This document shows positions 16,642 to 25,435 of a DNA stretch of 64,000 nt, piece after piece (position 1 is the first letter of the stretch; each line of letters opens with the position of its first letter). This DNA comes from JANQOZ01 sp045106555 (GTDB lineage: Bacteria; Pseudomonadota; Gammaproteobacteria; Xanthomonadales; SZUA-38). The translations under genes were made by a program, and so were the position numbers. The notes under the pieces are model-generated. The model had not been told where the DNA came from, ran no database searches, and worked only from the letters and a program-made list of their open reading frames with translations. The stretch is taken from assembly GCA_045106555.1 (NCBI GenBank), contig JBGCET010000044.1, positions 1-64,000 on the forward strand, in the 5' to 3' direction.

Positions 16642-18150
16642 TTATCTCACGAGGTTCTGGCAGCGCGAGGACAGGGTTGTTTGCTCAGCGGCATTGGGCC
16701 TGCGCCAGTCGCTGAAGCCCGCGTTGTCGCCAATAAATCCTTCGTTAAACAGCAATAGCTGGTCGGTGACGCTGATGTTTAGTGGACTTGGAATTTCAGC
16801 GCATTCATCAAGATCCCACTGGTAGCTCTTTGTCGGCCCACATTTGGACCAGGTTAGGCCGGTGTTTAAGTCTAGAACGCTGGCTCCCTGATCGAAGAAC
16901 CGGCTTTGATCAAGTGACTTTCCCAACGCACAGATCTTGCCGCTCACCGGATCTTCAAAGCTGTCGGCAAAAAGCGCGTCTATCAGGTCTGCTAGCGTTA
17001 GCATCGCTGATGTATTGGATCCCACCGTATAGTTGGCGCCCGGCTGCAGTGTCACACTGATGGTCTCATCGTCTTCGTTGTCCGGACCGTCGGCGACGGG
17101 CGTCAACGTTGTAATAACCTCAAGTTCGTTGGCAGCAATGGACACGGCCAGCGGGGCGCCGCCAAAAATACTGCCGGAGTTGTAGTCAACGCCGCGGGTC
17201 GCTGTGCCGGTGACCTCGATATTGACAGTAATGGCGCGGGAAATATCGCCATTGTTCGAGCGCGTTACGCGAAAACTCCCAGGGTCCTGGTCCTGCTCCG
17301 CCATCACGCCGTCGATGAGAGTCAGGTTAACTTCCGGCACATCGTCGGCGATGGTGAAGTCGATCGGAAGTTGGGTGCCGACGGTATAAACGGCGGCGCT
17401 AGGCTGCAGCGCGACAGTCACGGTTTCGGACCCTTCGACGAGGTTGTCCACATTGGGCGTAAGGACAAACGTGGCGTCGAAATCCCCACCGGCAATGCTG
17501 ACGGCGAGCGGGGCGCCGCCAAAGACGCCGGGTGAGCTGTAATCGACATTGCGAGTCGCGGTGCCCGCGATGTCGATATTGACGGTGATGGCGCGCGAAA
17601 TATCGCCATTGTTCGATCGTTCCACCCGGAAGCTGCTCGAAACCTGGCCCAGTTCGGCCATTGCGCCGTCCCCCACCCGGGTGAGTGTGATCTCCGGCAC
17701 ATCGTCAGCAATAGAAAGCTGAACCGTACTAGCCATCCCCAGGTCATAGTCGGTGCCAGTCTGGAGGGCGACTACTACGCTTTCGGGGCCTTCGACACTA
17801 TTGTCTAGTCTGGGCGTCACCGTGAAAGAGACGCTGCTGGTGTTGGCCGGAATAATGATCGCCAGTGGCGCTCCGCCCAATATGCCGGGTAAATCGTAGT
17901 CGACGTTGCGCGTTGCGCTGCCGGTGATGGCCAGATTGACGCTAAGTGCCTGGCTAGAGATCTGATCCAGTGTGACGGTGAATGTGGCGATATCCTGGCC
18001 CGCCTCATCCGCTGCCTGGTCAGCGCTGGTTACGGTCACGACTGGCAGCGGTGGGCCTGCCCAAACTTGCCCCGTAATTAAAAAAAGCATCAGCGCCAGA
18101 GCGGTGAAGGCGGGGCGCAGGGTTTTTCCCAATGGTGAGAGACGCGTCAT
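16642..18150 (-). CDS. Secreted Calx-beta repeat protein with a DUF1566-like C-terminus
   Basis: The 502-residue protein has a signal peptide (cleavage near VWAG) and three Calx-beta-like repeats of about 110 residues (roughly 40-150, 150-260 and 260-370). Each has a GTATRNVDYxSP and an ILGGAPLAVxI-like segment. A C-terminal domain follows with LDLNTGLTWSKCG and FSDWRRPNAAE, as in DUF1566/Lcl domains. Such modules bind Ca2+ or carbohydrate on secreted or surface proteins. Start M11 (18150) is chosen because GGAG lies just upstream; an upstream ATG at 18180 would add ten residues before the signal peptide. Function is unknown. Confidence 0.75.
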   Translation of the reverse strand: MTRLSPLGKTLRPAFTALALMLFLITGQVWAGPPLPVVTVTSADQAADEAGQDIATFTVTLDQISSQALSVNLAITGSATRNVDYDLPGILGGAPLAIIIPANTSSVSFTVTPRLDNSVEGPESVVVALQTGTDYDLGMASTVQLSIADDVPEITLTRVGDGAMAELGQVSSSFRVERSNNGDISRAITVNIDIAGTATRNVDYSSPGVFGGAPLAVSIAGGDFDATFVLTPNVDNLVEGSETVTVALQPSAAVYTVGTQLPIDFTIADDVPEVNLTLIDGVMAEQDQDPGSFRVTRSNNGDISRAITVNIEVTGTATRGVDYNSGSIFGGAPLAVSIAANELEVITTLTPVADGPDNEDDETISVTLQPGANYTVGSNTSAMLTLADLIDALFADSFEDPVSGKICALGKSLDQSRFFDQGASVLDLNTGLTWSKCGPTKSYQWDLDECAEIPSPLNISVTDQLLLFNEGFIGDNAGFSDWRRPNAAEQTTLSSRCQNLVR

Positions 18151-18341
18151 GGTTTGCTCCAGTAATAAGGCCAGGTACATGCAACCCTAGACGCGGCCAG
18201 GGCTGCTTTACTCTCGAAATTACTGTGCGCATTACATAAAAGTCGCAACGAAATGCTGACGATTTCCTAACCGTTTAGTTTTGGACTATAGAAATTAATC
18301 GCTTGGAGGGAGTCAGGCGCGCGATGCCGTGACGGGAAATT

Positions 18342-19451
18342 TCATGAAACCACGCTGATAAGGTAAATCAGGCTGGCCCCGCCCACCGCCATCGCCGCAG
18401 TGAGCCCCAGTAGAAATGGCTTTAAACCGAGTCGAGACAATACATCGAGCCGGGTGGTTAGTCCCACTGCCGCCATCGCGGTGGCGAGCAACCATTTCGC
18501 CGCTGTACCCAGGGAATCTGTGAGTTGTTGCCAGCGCTCTGGATTGAAAATGCCAAGCGCATTGGAGCCATCGCTGATCGCCCCGTCACCAACGCTTCGC
18601 AAAGCGCACATGGCGATAAAGGCTAGGATAAACGGCGGCACTAGCCCGGATAGGCTGTTGAAAGATTTGTCGCCAGCCGAGCTGGCCTGTCGAAACATTA
18701 GCGCCACTAAAGGAATCAGCGCCACCATCATCAGATTTCTCACGAGTTTCGTCACGGTGGCTACGTTCAGGGCTTCGGGCGCTAGAAACTGCTGTTGATA
18801 AATCAGTGCGGCACCGGCCACCTGAGCGGTATCGTGGATCGAGGTGCCGAGAAAATAGCCGGCGAGGTCTGGGCGGGCGGAAAACAGGCCCTGGGCTAAC
18901 CAGGGATAGACAAGCATGGCCACCATCCCAAAAATGGCGACCACTGCGATGCCGTAGCTGACTTCCTCGTCTCGCGCACGAATCAGCGGAGCCATGGCAA
19001 CAATGGCGGTGCAGCCGCAAATACTTGTGCCGATAGCAATCAGCCCGGTGAGTCGAATGGGTAAGCCCATCAACCGACCGGCTACAGTCACCACCAGCAG
19101 GGCAGTAGCAATACAGGTCAAAACCAGGGGCAGGGCGGTTAGGCCGATGGTGCCGGCGGCGGTAAGACTTAAACGAAACCCCAGAAAAACAATGCCAGTT
19201 TGCAACACGGCTTTGGTGCAAAATTTCAGCCCGGACTGCCACGAAGCCGGCACCCAGTTGAGGTTGCACAAGATGGCGCCCAGAACAATGGCCAGCATGA
19301 TAGGGCTGAGTGGTGAGATCTCCAGTCCCAGGGTGCCGCCACCCAAAAGGCCAGCGAGAACTGTACTGACAGCTGCAATGCCAACCGCTGCAGCAACCCC
19401 GCCCAACCATTGAGTGCGGTTCGTTGCCGATGGTGCGATAGGTTTGGACAA
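18342..19451 (-). CDS. YeiH/UPF0324-family membrane protein (putative sulfate exporter)
   Basis: The 369-residue protein has about ten transmembrane helices. It has the family landmarks LNWVPASWQSGLKFCTKAVL, GIVFLGFRLSL, GTSICGCTAIVAMAPLI and GTSIHDTAQVAGAALIY. These match the YeiH/UPF0324 family, often called putative sulfate exporters, though the substrate is poorly established. The Calx-beta gene lies downstream on the same strand, about 190 bp away, so co-transcription is possible but not shown. The first residues are polar and Ala/Thr-rich, so the ATG at 19451 is accepted as start. Confidence 0.88.
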   Translation of the reverse strand: MSKPIAPSATNRTQWLGGVAAAVGIAAVSTVLAGLLGGGTLGLEISPLSPIMLAIVLGAILCNLNWVPASWQSGLKFCTKAVLQTGIVFLGFRLSLTAAGTIGLTALPLVLTCIATALLVVTVAGRLMGLPIRLTGLIAIGTSICGCTAIVAMAPLIRARDEEVSYGIAVVAIFGMVAMLVYPWLAQGLFSARPDLAGYFLGTSIHDTAQVAGAALIYQQQFLAPEALNVATVTKLVRNLMMVALIPLVALMFRQASSAGDKSFNSLSGLVPPFILAFIAMCALRSVGDGAISDGSNALGIFNPERWQQLTDSLGTAAKWLLATAMAAVGLTTRLDVLSRLGLKPFLLGLTAAMAVGGASLIYLISVVS

Positions 19452-19535
19452 TTAAAATCCCGAAGAAGCGCCAAATCTAGCGCGAAACGAGGCGAACTTT
19501 AGCAGATATTCACCCAATGACTGCGTCTGAAGGAA

Positions 19536-19557
19536 GCCGGCACCTGATGGTGCCGGC
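19536..19557. repeat. Short perfect hairpin between DGSG-repeat and YeiH genes
   Basis: GCCGGCACC (19536-19544) and GGTGCCGGC (19549-19557) form a 9-bp stem around a TGAT loop. The flanks are not T-rich. It may contribute to termination of the minus-strand gene upstream (19744-20580). Confidence 0.5.
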
Positions 19558-19675
19558 ATTGGAGCGTTTAACTTAAGGTGGGCGGCCTGCCGAAAAAGGT
19601 CATACCTCTAACAGCCAGCGTTCGGCAAATGGATGTGCCGACATTTTCATTGGCGGTAAGCCATTGAAACTGGGA

Positions 19676-19704
19676 GAGAACGGGAAATGACATTTTCCGT
19701 TCTC
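19676..19704. repeat. 14-bp hairpin with one mismatch
   Basis: GAGAACGGGAAATG (19676-19689) and CATTTTCCGTTCTC (19691-19704) pair with one mismatch around a single A. It sits next to the terminator of the minus-strand gene and shares no recognised family. Confidence 0.5.
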
Positions 19705-19712
19705 GATGTTGG

Positions 19713-19732
19713 AAAAGCCAAAGGTGGCTTTT
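19713..19732 (-). terminator. Rho-independent terminator of the DGSG-repeat gene
   Basis: On the minus strand AAAAGCCA and TGGCTTTT form an 8-bp stem with a CCTT loop, about 12 nt after the stop codon at 19744; the right arm ends in TTTT. Good fit to an A-tract/U-tract terminator. Confidence 0.75.
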
Positions 19733-19743
19733 TCAACAGCCTA

Positions 19744-20580
19744 TCAGTGACGTTTTTTGCGGTCTTCGGGAATGGACACCTGGCCCGCGACATTTTTGTG
19801 GCTGATTCCGCCATTGCCGTCCCGCTCGACGGTAAAACTGCCTCGCACATCGGCAATCTGAATGCCGCCGGAGGCATCTTCTTGGATATAAACATCGCCA
19901 GCCACCTCGCGGATATCAATGCTGCCAGAGCCGTCTTCCTCAATCATCACATTGGCCAGTACATTGCGGATAGTGATTCCGCCAGAGCCGTCTTCCTCGA
20001 TCAATACGTCGGATTCGGCGTCAGTAATCTTGATCCCCCCCGAACCGTCGTTGATCAAAATATCCCCGCCAATCTGACTCAGATCCAGATTGCCTGATCC
20101 ATCCTCGACAGATACGTCACCGCTGATTCGATTGACGACCAGATGACCTGAGCCATCGTCCACCAGCAGCGAAGCAACCTGACTGATCGTCGAATGACCG
20201 CTGCCGTCGTTCACCTCCAGCGCGAAGCGCTCGGGAACCTGAATTTCCAGAGTGATGGAGGCATAGCTGTTGTTGCCCCAGGACCAGCCACTTTTTTCCT
20301 GGCGGGTTTTAACCATGAGCGTATCGCCTCGGGTGCGATGGTCTAGCAACAGACTGTCCAGACGTTTTTGACTGGATGCACAGGCGGTGGCTACCACCTC
20401 AACCTGGGTCGCTTTAGCAACCCCAACAATCGTCAGGCTTCCGGCGCCCGCGCTGAGATCCAATTGGCTCAGGGCATCGGCATCAGCGGTAAAGTCCAGG
20501 GATTTGGTGTACTCACAGTAATCTTTGGCGGTAGCGCTGGCGGCAACCAGCAGGCCGGCAAGGCCGATAAACGTTTTCAT
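19744..20580 (-). CDS. Exported DGSG-repeat (beta-solenoid/DUF4097-like) protein
   Basis: The 278-residue protein has a signal peptide (core LAGLLVAASATA, cleavage near ATAKD), a short mature N-terminus, and then at least seven tandem units of 18-19 residues. The units start DGSG (or DASG, DGNG) and continue with alternating hydrophobic residues, such as DGSGGIKITDAESDVLIEE. The periodicity suggests a beta-solenoid. The unit resembles the putative adhesin/DUF4097 fold. It ends in a basic RKKRH tail. No enzymatic motif is present; a surface or periplasmic scaffold role is only inferred. A terminator follows. The same region on the other strand is open only because of the repeats and is not a gene. 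Confidence 0.8.
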   Translation of the reverse strand: MKTFIGLAGLLVAASATAKDYCEYTKSLDFTADADALSQLDLSAGAGSLTIVGVAKATQVEVVATACASSQKRLDSLLLDHRTRGDTLMVKTRQEKSGWSWGNNSYASITLEIQVPERFALEVNDGSGHSTISQVASLLVDDGSGHLVVNRISGDVSVEDGSGNLDLSQIGGDILINDGSGGIKITDAESDVLIEEDGSGGITIRNVLANVMIEEDGSGSIDIREVAGDVYIQEDASGGIQIADVRGSFTVERDGNGGISHKNVAGQVSIPEDRKKRH

Positions 20581-20717
20581 AAGAAGCTCCCGTTTTGGTG
20601 ATCTGTTGCAGGTCTAGACGTTGGTTGGACGGCATTTGTTACACAAAGGTTTATAGCCCCCGTGAATATTGAAATACAAAAGGGTTAGCGCGGAAAGGCC
20701 GATTGGTCAGGGGTAAC

Positions 20718-20748
20718 TTCACATCTGGAGGCCAAGGCCTCCTATAAT
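20718..20748 (+). promoter_or_regulatory. Candidate sufT promoter with dyad in a long spacer
   Basis: A TTCACA (20718-20723) and a perfect TATAAT (20743-20748) are separated by 19 bp, longer than the usual 17. The spacer holds the inverted repeat GGAGGCC-AA-GGCCTCC (20727-20742). This geometry is typical of promoters remodelled by MerR-family activators. The ATG of sufT is at 20776. Confidence 0.5.
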
Positions 20749-20775
20749 GGCCAGGTTTTCAGACGCGAACGACCC

Positions 20776-21327
20776 ATGTACAGCCATAACAGCGAGCCCA
20801 TCAAGCTGGAGCGGGACTGCCCGGCCATCATTGTTCCGGCAGGCGATGAAGTCACCTTGCCAGCAGGAACCATCGGATACATCACCCAGCAACTGGGCGG
20901 AAGTTTCACCGTGTTTGTCGAAGGTAATCTATTTCGCATCGACGGTCTTGACGCTGACGCACTGGGCAAAGAGCCGTTGCCCAGGCCCCAGCTACCGGAA
21001 GGGGCGTCGGACGACGACTTTGAGGAGTTGGTTTGGACCCAGCTGGGCACCTGTTACGACCCGGAGATACCGGTCAATATTGCCGACCTGGGTCTTATCT
21101 ACCGCTGTGACATCGATAAGGTTGACGATGGCGATCGGCGCATTGAGGTCGACATGACCCTCACGGCTCCGGGTTGCGGCATGGGCGATATTTTGGTGGC
21201 TGATGTACGCAGCAAGCTGATTATTATTCCCACTGTCAGCGTGGTAGACGTTGAGCTGGTATTCGATCCACCCTGGAACCAAAGCATGATGACCGAGGCC
21301 GCGCGCCTGGAAGTAGGGATGTTTTAA
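20776..21327 (+). CDS. sufT: Fe-S cluster assembly protein SufT (MIP18-like)
   Basis: The 183-residue protein has the SufT layout. An N-terminal segment (DCPAIIVPAGDEVTLPAGTI, about residues 14-33) precedes a DUF59/MIP18 domain with CYDPEIPVNIADLGLIY around residues 94-110 and TAPGCGMGDILVADV near 137-151. SufT helps mature Fe-S proteins as an auxiliary factor. No suf cluster genes are adjacent; the next gene is a peptidase 3 bp downstream. The conserved Cys after TAPG is a likely functional residue. A 136-residue frame overlapping it is a shadow. ATG at 20776 fits the family. Confidence 0.92.
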   Translation: MYSHNSEPIKLERDCPAIIVPAGDEVTLPAGTIGYITQQLGGSFTVFVEGNLFRIDGLDADALGKEPLPRPQLPEGASDDDFEELVWTQLGTCYDPEIPVNIADLGLIYRCDIDKVDDGDRRIEVDMTLTAPGCGMGDILVADVRSKLIIIPTVSVVDVELVFDPPWNQSMMTEAARLEVGMF

Positions 21328-21329
21328 CC

Positions 21330-22748
21330 ATGGTAGAGGCAATGAAACGAACACTGTTTGGACTAATCTTGGCGTTGTCGAGCCAACTAACGGTAGCGCA
21401 AAACACGTTTGATCAGGCGGTGTTGACCCAAGCGGCTGAACTGCGTGACCGAGCCAGTGAAGCATCGTTAGGTATTGAGATTCTTGAAAGCCTCACCACC
21501 GAGGTAGGCCCGCGAATGGCCGGCTCGCCAGCCGATGCCCGCGCGGTGTCCTGGGCTCAGGCCAAATTTCAGGAGTTGGGCTTTGACCGCGTCACCCTGG
21601 AGCCCGTTACCTTTCCGGCCTGGCGTCGGGGTATCGAGCAAGCAAGGGTTGTTTCGCCCTTTGCCCAAAAGCTTGTGGTGACGGCTTTGGGTGGCAGTAT
21701 CGCCACTGATGGTGAACTCAACGCAAAGGTGGCCCACTTCCCCACTCTGGCCGATTTGAAGGCTGCGCCGGACAACAGCTTGAAAGGCAAAATTGTATTC
21801 ATCAGCAACCGCATGGAGCGTTTCCGCAACGGCATGGGTTACGGCCAGGCAGTCGCTGCCCGCAGCAGCGGCGCCGTCACCGCAGCCCAGAAGGGTGCCA
21901 GCGCGATATTAATTCGTTCCATCGGCACCGATAAGGACCGGTTGCCTCACACGGGGAACATGTCCTACTCCCTGGATGTACGCCGAATCCCCGCGGCCGC
22001 TCTTTCCAATCCCGATGCCGACCTGTTGGTTAATATGGTGAAGCGGGGTAACCCGGTAGAGGTTGGACTGACCTTGACCAGCCGTTGGGACGGCGATTAC
22101 ACCAGTCACAATGTCATCGGCGATATTCTGGGCAGTGAAAAGCCCGACGAGTATGTGGTGATTGGCGGCCACCTGGATTCCTGGGATTTAGGCACTGGTG
22201 CTATTGACGATGGGGCCGGCTGCGCCATCACGATGGCGGCTGCCAGCCTGATTGGTAGCCTGGATGAAGCGCCCAAACGCACAATCCGGGTGATTCTGTA
22301 CGCCAATGAGGAACAGGGTTTGTATGGCGCCCGGGCCTACCAGCAGGCCCATCTCACCGAAATGGATCGCCATATCATAGGCGCTGAATCCGATTTTGGA
22401 GCCGGCCCGATTTACCAGTTTTCTTCCAGAGTGAAACCCTCTGCGTTGGCGCTGGTGGACCAAATGTCCCAAGTACTGGCGCCCCTGGGCATAGTGCGCG
22501 GAAACAACAATGCTGGCGGCGGACCGGATCTTGTGCCGATGCGCCGGGCGGGCATGGCGGTAGCCACACTGCATCAGGACGGCACCGACTACTTTGATTA
22601 CCACCACACGGCTAATGACACTTTGGATAAAGTGAATCCAGAGCATCTTTCTCAAAACGTCGCGGCTTACACCGTATTTGCCTACCTGGCGGCCCAGGCC
22701 CCAGGAGATTTCGGCTTCAGACTCGGATTGGAAAGTGACAGTGAATAA
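21330..22748 (+). CDS. Exported M28-family metallopeptidase (aminopeptidase-like)
   Basis: The 472-residue protein has a signal peptide (cleavage near TVAQ), a PA-type inserted domain in the middle of the first half, and an M28 zinc-peptidase core. Predicted zinc ligands are in GGHLDSWD, AIDDGAG, YANEEQG and HHTAND; the double Glu of NEEQG is the catalytic base region. It should remove N-terminal residues from peptides in the periplasm or outside the cell. It starts 3 bp after sufT (ATG 21330, or ATG 21342, which also gives a good signal peptide). The next peptidase gene starts inside its last codons. Confidence 0.9.
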   Translation: MVEAMKRTLFGLILALSSQLTVAQNTFDQAVLTQAAELRDRASEASLGIEILESLTTEVGPRMAGSPADARAVSWAQAKFQELGFDRVTLEPVTFPAWRRGIEQARVVSPFAQKLVVTALGGSIATDGELNAKVAHFPTLADLKAAPDNSLKGKIVFISNRMERFRNGMGYGQAVAARSSGAVTAAQKGASAILIRSIGTDKDRLPHTGNMSYSLDVRRIPAAALSNPDADLLVNMVKRGNPVEVGLTLTSRWDGDYTSHNVIGDILGSEKPDEYVVIGGHLDSWDLGTGAIDDGAGCAITMAAASLIGSLDEAPKRTIRVILYANEEQGLYGARAYQQAHLTEMDRHIIGAESDFGAGPIYQFSSRVKPSALALVDQMSQVLAPLGIVRGNNNAGGGPDLVPMRRAGMAVATLHQDGTDYFDYHHTANDTLDKVNPEHLSQNVAAYTVFAYLAAQAPGDFGFRLGLESDSE

Positions 22749-25128
22749 GATCATCAAGACACCCTTTTTTCTGCTGGTAATGTTGCTTGTCGGCGCATTG
22801 CCGAACGCGGCTCAGGCCGATCGAGCCAGTGAATTGGAAGGCGCCACTGCCATCGACGGGTTCCTGCCCCTGTGGTGGGATGCCGACAAGGGCCGAGTGC
22901 TGGCAGACATTAACCAGTTTGAACAGGACATGCTGTATCTGGTGTCCCTGCCTACCGGTGTGGGATCCAACGATATTGGTCTTGACCGTGGTCAGCTGAG
23001 CGAAACGCGAGTTGTTTTTTTCCGTCGCAGTGGACCCAAGGTGTTGCTTGTTCAGCGCAACCTGGGTTTTCGCGCCAATTCTGAAAACCCCGACGAACGC
23101 CGCGCGGTGCGCGAAGCGTTCGCTGAGAGCGTGCTGGCGGGCCTGAAGGTGTTGGCCAGTGACGACGACAAGGTGCTGGTGGACATGACGCCGCTGTTGA
23201 CCCGCGACGCCTACGGCGTTGCGGTGAGACTCGCCGCCATGGAGGAGGGCACCTTCAGCGTGGACGCAGATCGATCCGCGCCCGATCCCGCCATGCTCAA
23301 GAGCTTTCCAGAAAATACGCTGATGGAATCCTGGATCACCCTGGCCGGATCCAAACCCGGCGCTCAGGTAAGGAGTGTGGTTCCCACCGCCGATTCGCTG
23401 ACGGTGAAAACCCGCCACGAATTTATTCAGCTGCCGGACGAACAGTTTCCGCTGCGCACCTATCATCCGCGCTCAGGCCATTGGTCGGTAACCTATCGTG
23501 ATTACGCCGCCGGACTGGATGAGTCCGTGGCCAAGCATTTGATTGTGCGCCATCGACTGGAAAAGAAAGACCCTACGGCGGCCATCAGTGAGGCGGTAGA
23601 ACCGTTGGTGTACTACGTGGATCGCGGCGCTCCCGAGCCAGTGCGCTCAGCACTGGTGGAAGGCGCAAGCTGGTGGAACCAGGCGTTTGAGGCGGCAGGG
23701 TTTCGCAATGCCTTTCAGGTCAAGATACTGCCCGAGGGGGCTGATCCACTGGATATTCGCTACAACGTGATTCAATGGGTGCATCGCTCCACCCGAGGTT
23801 GGTCCTACGGCTGGGGCATTATCGACCCCCGCACTGGCGAAATTCTCAAAGGTCACGTCAGCCTGGGATCATTGCGAGTTCGTCAGGACATGCTGATTGC
23901 CCAAGGCTTAACAGCGCCCTTTGGCCCTGATGGTGACGGCGGTGTGGCCGCCCGCGAGATGGCTCTGGCAAGATTGCGCCAGCTCTCGGCCCACGAGGTC
24001 GGACACACTCTGGGTTTGGCGCATAATTTCGCCTCCAGTGCCCAGGCAGATGCCTCGGTTATGGATTATCCCCACCCCAATGTCATGTTGGGTGCCGACG
24101 GCAGCATTGATCTGTCAGGCGCTTACGATCGTGACATTGGCGAATGGGACAAGCTGGCCATCAATTACGGTTATCGAGTGTATGCCAACGAAAGCGCGGA
24201 ACAAGCCGGGCTGGCGGCGACGCTAACCGAGGCAACCGAGAGAGGACTGCGGTTTATCTCTGATCCCGAAGTGCGGGGGCCCGCCACCGCTCATGCCGGA
24301 GCTCACCTGTGGGACAACGGTGCCGACGTACTGGAGCGTTTTACTCAGCTTAGTGACGTAAGAAGAACGGCACTGGGCCAATTTTCGCCCAGCGTGATTC
24401 GCCAGGGCCGCCCCCTCGCCACCCTGGAAGAGGCTCTGGTGCCAACCTATTTGCTGCATCGTTTCCAGGCTGAGGCAGTAACTAAGCTCATTGGCGGCGT
24501 GGACTACAGCTACTCACTGCGCGGTGATGCTGACGCTACGATTACTGTGATCCCAGCATCCCAGCAGCGCGATGCATTGGAAGCGCTATTGGCTGCCCTC
24601 GCGCCCTCTGAGCTGACCCTGCCAACTGATCTGCTCCCCAGCCTGTTGCCGCCATCTTATGGTGATGGCCGAACCCGGGAGTACTTCACCCATCGCACCG
24701 CTAACCAGTTTGATCAAGCCGCCCCAGCCCGCGCTCTGGCTCAGTTGATTACCCAAATGGTGCTGGAACCCGGCCGCCTGCAGCGGGTGTATCAGCAGGC
24801 CAATCTGGATGCGGCCCAGCTGTCTCTGAACGATCTGCTAAATCAGTACACGGAAGCCTTAATCGTGCCTGCCGGCGCTAGAGATGCCAATATGATCACT
24901 ACCGAGGTTGCCTGGGTGGCTTTGCGCGAACTCCAGCGTTTGGCCGTCAGCGGAGCCCCCGACCCTGTGGCCATGGCCAGCCGCAACATCCTTTCGGATT
25001 TAACCCGCCAACTACGCAGAGGCCCCCAGGCAGAACAAATGAGCGAAGAAATCCAGCGCTTCCTTGCAGAACCCAATGCAGACAGTTTGCCACCAAGAAT
25101 TACCGTCCCCCCAGGCTCCCCCATCTAG
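22741..25128 (+). CDS. Exported zinc-dependent metalloprotease (HExxHxxGxxH type)
   Basis: The protein is about 795 residues long. It has a signal peptide (cleavage near AAQAD) and a long N-terminal region of the DUF5117/5118-type seen in bacterial zinc-dependent metalloproteases. The metzincin-like site HEVGHTLGLAHNF is followed by a Met-turn-like VMDYPHPN. These give three His zinc ligands and a Glu base. A frame extends further upstream, but GTG at 22741 (or 22735) is the likely start, just before the previous stop; the pair is translationally coupled by overlap. It probably degrades extracellular protein with its M28 neighbour. The third conserved-apex hairpin lies 28 nt after its stop. 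Confidence 0.88.
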   Translation: MNKIIKTPFFLLVMLLVGALPNAAQADRASELEGATAIDGFLPLWWDADKGRVLADINQFEQDMLYLVSLPTGVGSNDIGLDRGQLSETRVVFFRRSGPKVLLVQRNLGFRANSENPDERRAVREAFAESVLAGLKVLASDDDKVLVDMTPLLTRDAYGVAVRLAAMEEGTFSVDADRSAPDPAMLKSFPENTLMESWITLAGSKPGAQVRSVVPTADSLTVKTRHEFIQLPDEQFPLRTYHPRSGHWSVTYRDYAAGLDESVAKHLIVRHRLEKKDPTAAISEAVEPLVYYVDRGAPEPVRSALVEGASWWNQAFEAAGFRNAFQVKILPEGADPLDIRYNVIQWVHRSTRGWSYGWGIIDPRTGEILKGHVSLGSLRVRQDMLIAQGLTAPFGPDGDGGVAAREMALARLRQLSAHEVGHTLGLAHNFASSAQADASVMDYPHPNVMLGADGSIDLSGAYDRDIGEWDKLAINYGYRVYANESAEQAGLAATLTEATERGLRFISDPEVRGPATAHAGAHLWDNGADVLERFTQLSDVRRTALGQFSPSVIRQGRPLATLEEALVPTYLLHRFQAEAVTKLIGGVDYSYSLRGDADATITVIPASQQRDALEALLAALAPSELTLPTDLLPSLLPPSYGDGRTREYFTHRTANQFDQAAPARALAQLITQMVLEPGRLQRVYQQANLDAAQLSLNDLLNQYTEALIVPAGARDANMITTEVAWVALRELQRLAVSGAPDPVAMASRNILSDLTRQLRRGPQAEQMSEEIQRFLAEPNADSLPPRITVPPGSPI

Positions 25129-25156
25129 TCCCCCAACAAAAAAAACTACAGAGTCA

Positions 25157-25245
25157 GAGGCGCGGACCGGTTCTAGGTCCTCAAGCGGAGTAAAACGGAC
25201 CGAAGGGAGTCATCCGCTTGAGGACCTAAAACCGGTCCGCGCCTC
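25157..25245 (+). repeat. Conserved-apex hairpin, copy 3
   Basis: Arms 25157-25189 and 25213-25245 pair over 33 positions with one mismatch at 25173. The 23-nt loop (25190-25212) contains TAAAACGGACCGAAGGGAGT, matching copy 1. The outer arm part CGCGGACCG and an inner CCTCAA/GCGGA part are shared with copy 1, the middle is not. It lies between the convergent metalloprotease and pepQ genes. Confidence 0.9.
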
Positions 25246-25328
25246 GTGCTATTGGCACCCACACTTCCAATTGCCGCGCGCGCCCAAGGCAATTTCGATC
25301 CAACAGCGGCCGCCACTGGCCCCTTGCA

Positions 25329-25376
25329 GGAATGCTACGCACCTCCAGAGTCCGCCCAGAGTCCGCTTAACTTCCT
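25329..25376 (-). repeat. Possible decayed, inverted conserved-apex hairpin
   Basis: The left boundary AGGAATG (as in copy 2 on the plus strand) and a block reading GTCCGCTTAACTTCCT (25361-25376) resemble the reverse complement of the conserved apex and its closing TCC. The middle is expanded, with a repeated AGAGTCCGC, and the arms no longer pair well. Copy 3 precedes it, as copy 1 precedes copy 2. Confidence 0.4.
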
Positions 25377-25435
25377 AGAGACCTGTAGCGATCGCTGCCT
25401 TAGGCTTTCCTCAAGTCACCTGCTCTAGGCTCGGG

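Larger units (their letters stand above)
25129..25435. other. Gene-free convergent intergenic region
   Basis: Besides copy 3 and the decayed copy it holds an AATTGCC/GGCAATT hairpin around 25268-25294. A frame from 25246 with a signal-peptide-like start has no ribosome site and no recognisable body. No promoter or terminator with T-tract was seen. Confidence 0.6.

Noticed and set aside
19687..20097. A 136-residue plus-strand frame opposite the DGSG-repeat gene
   Set aside because: It is open only because the tandem repeats on the minus strand have few stops in this frame; it has no ribosome site and no family pattern.
25246..25428. A 60-residue frame with signal-peptide-like start after hairpin copy 3
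   Set aside because: No ribosome site, no recognisable mature protein, and it overlaps the decayed repeat; it may be a remnant at best.
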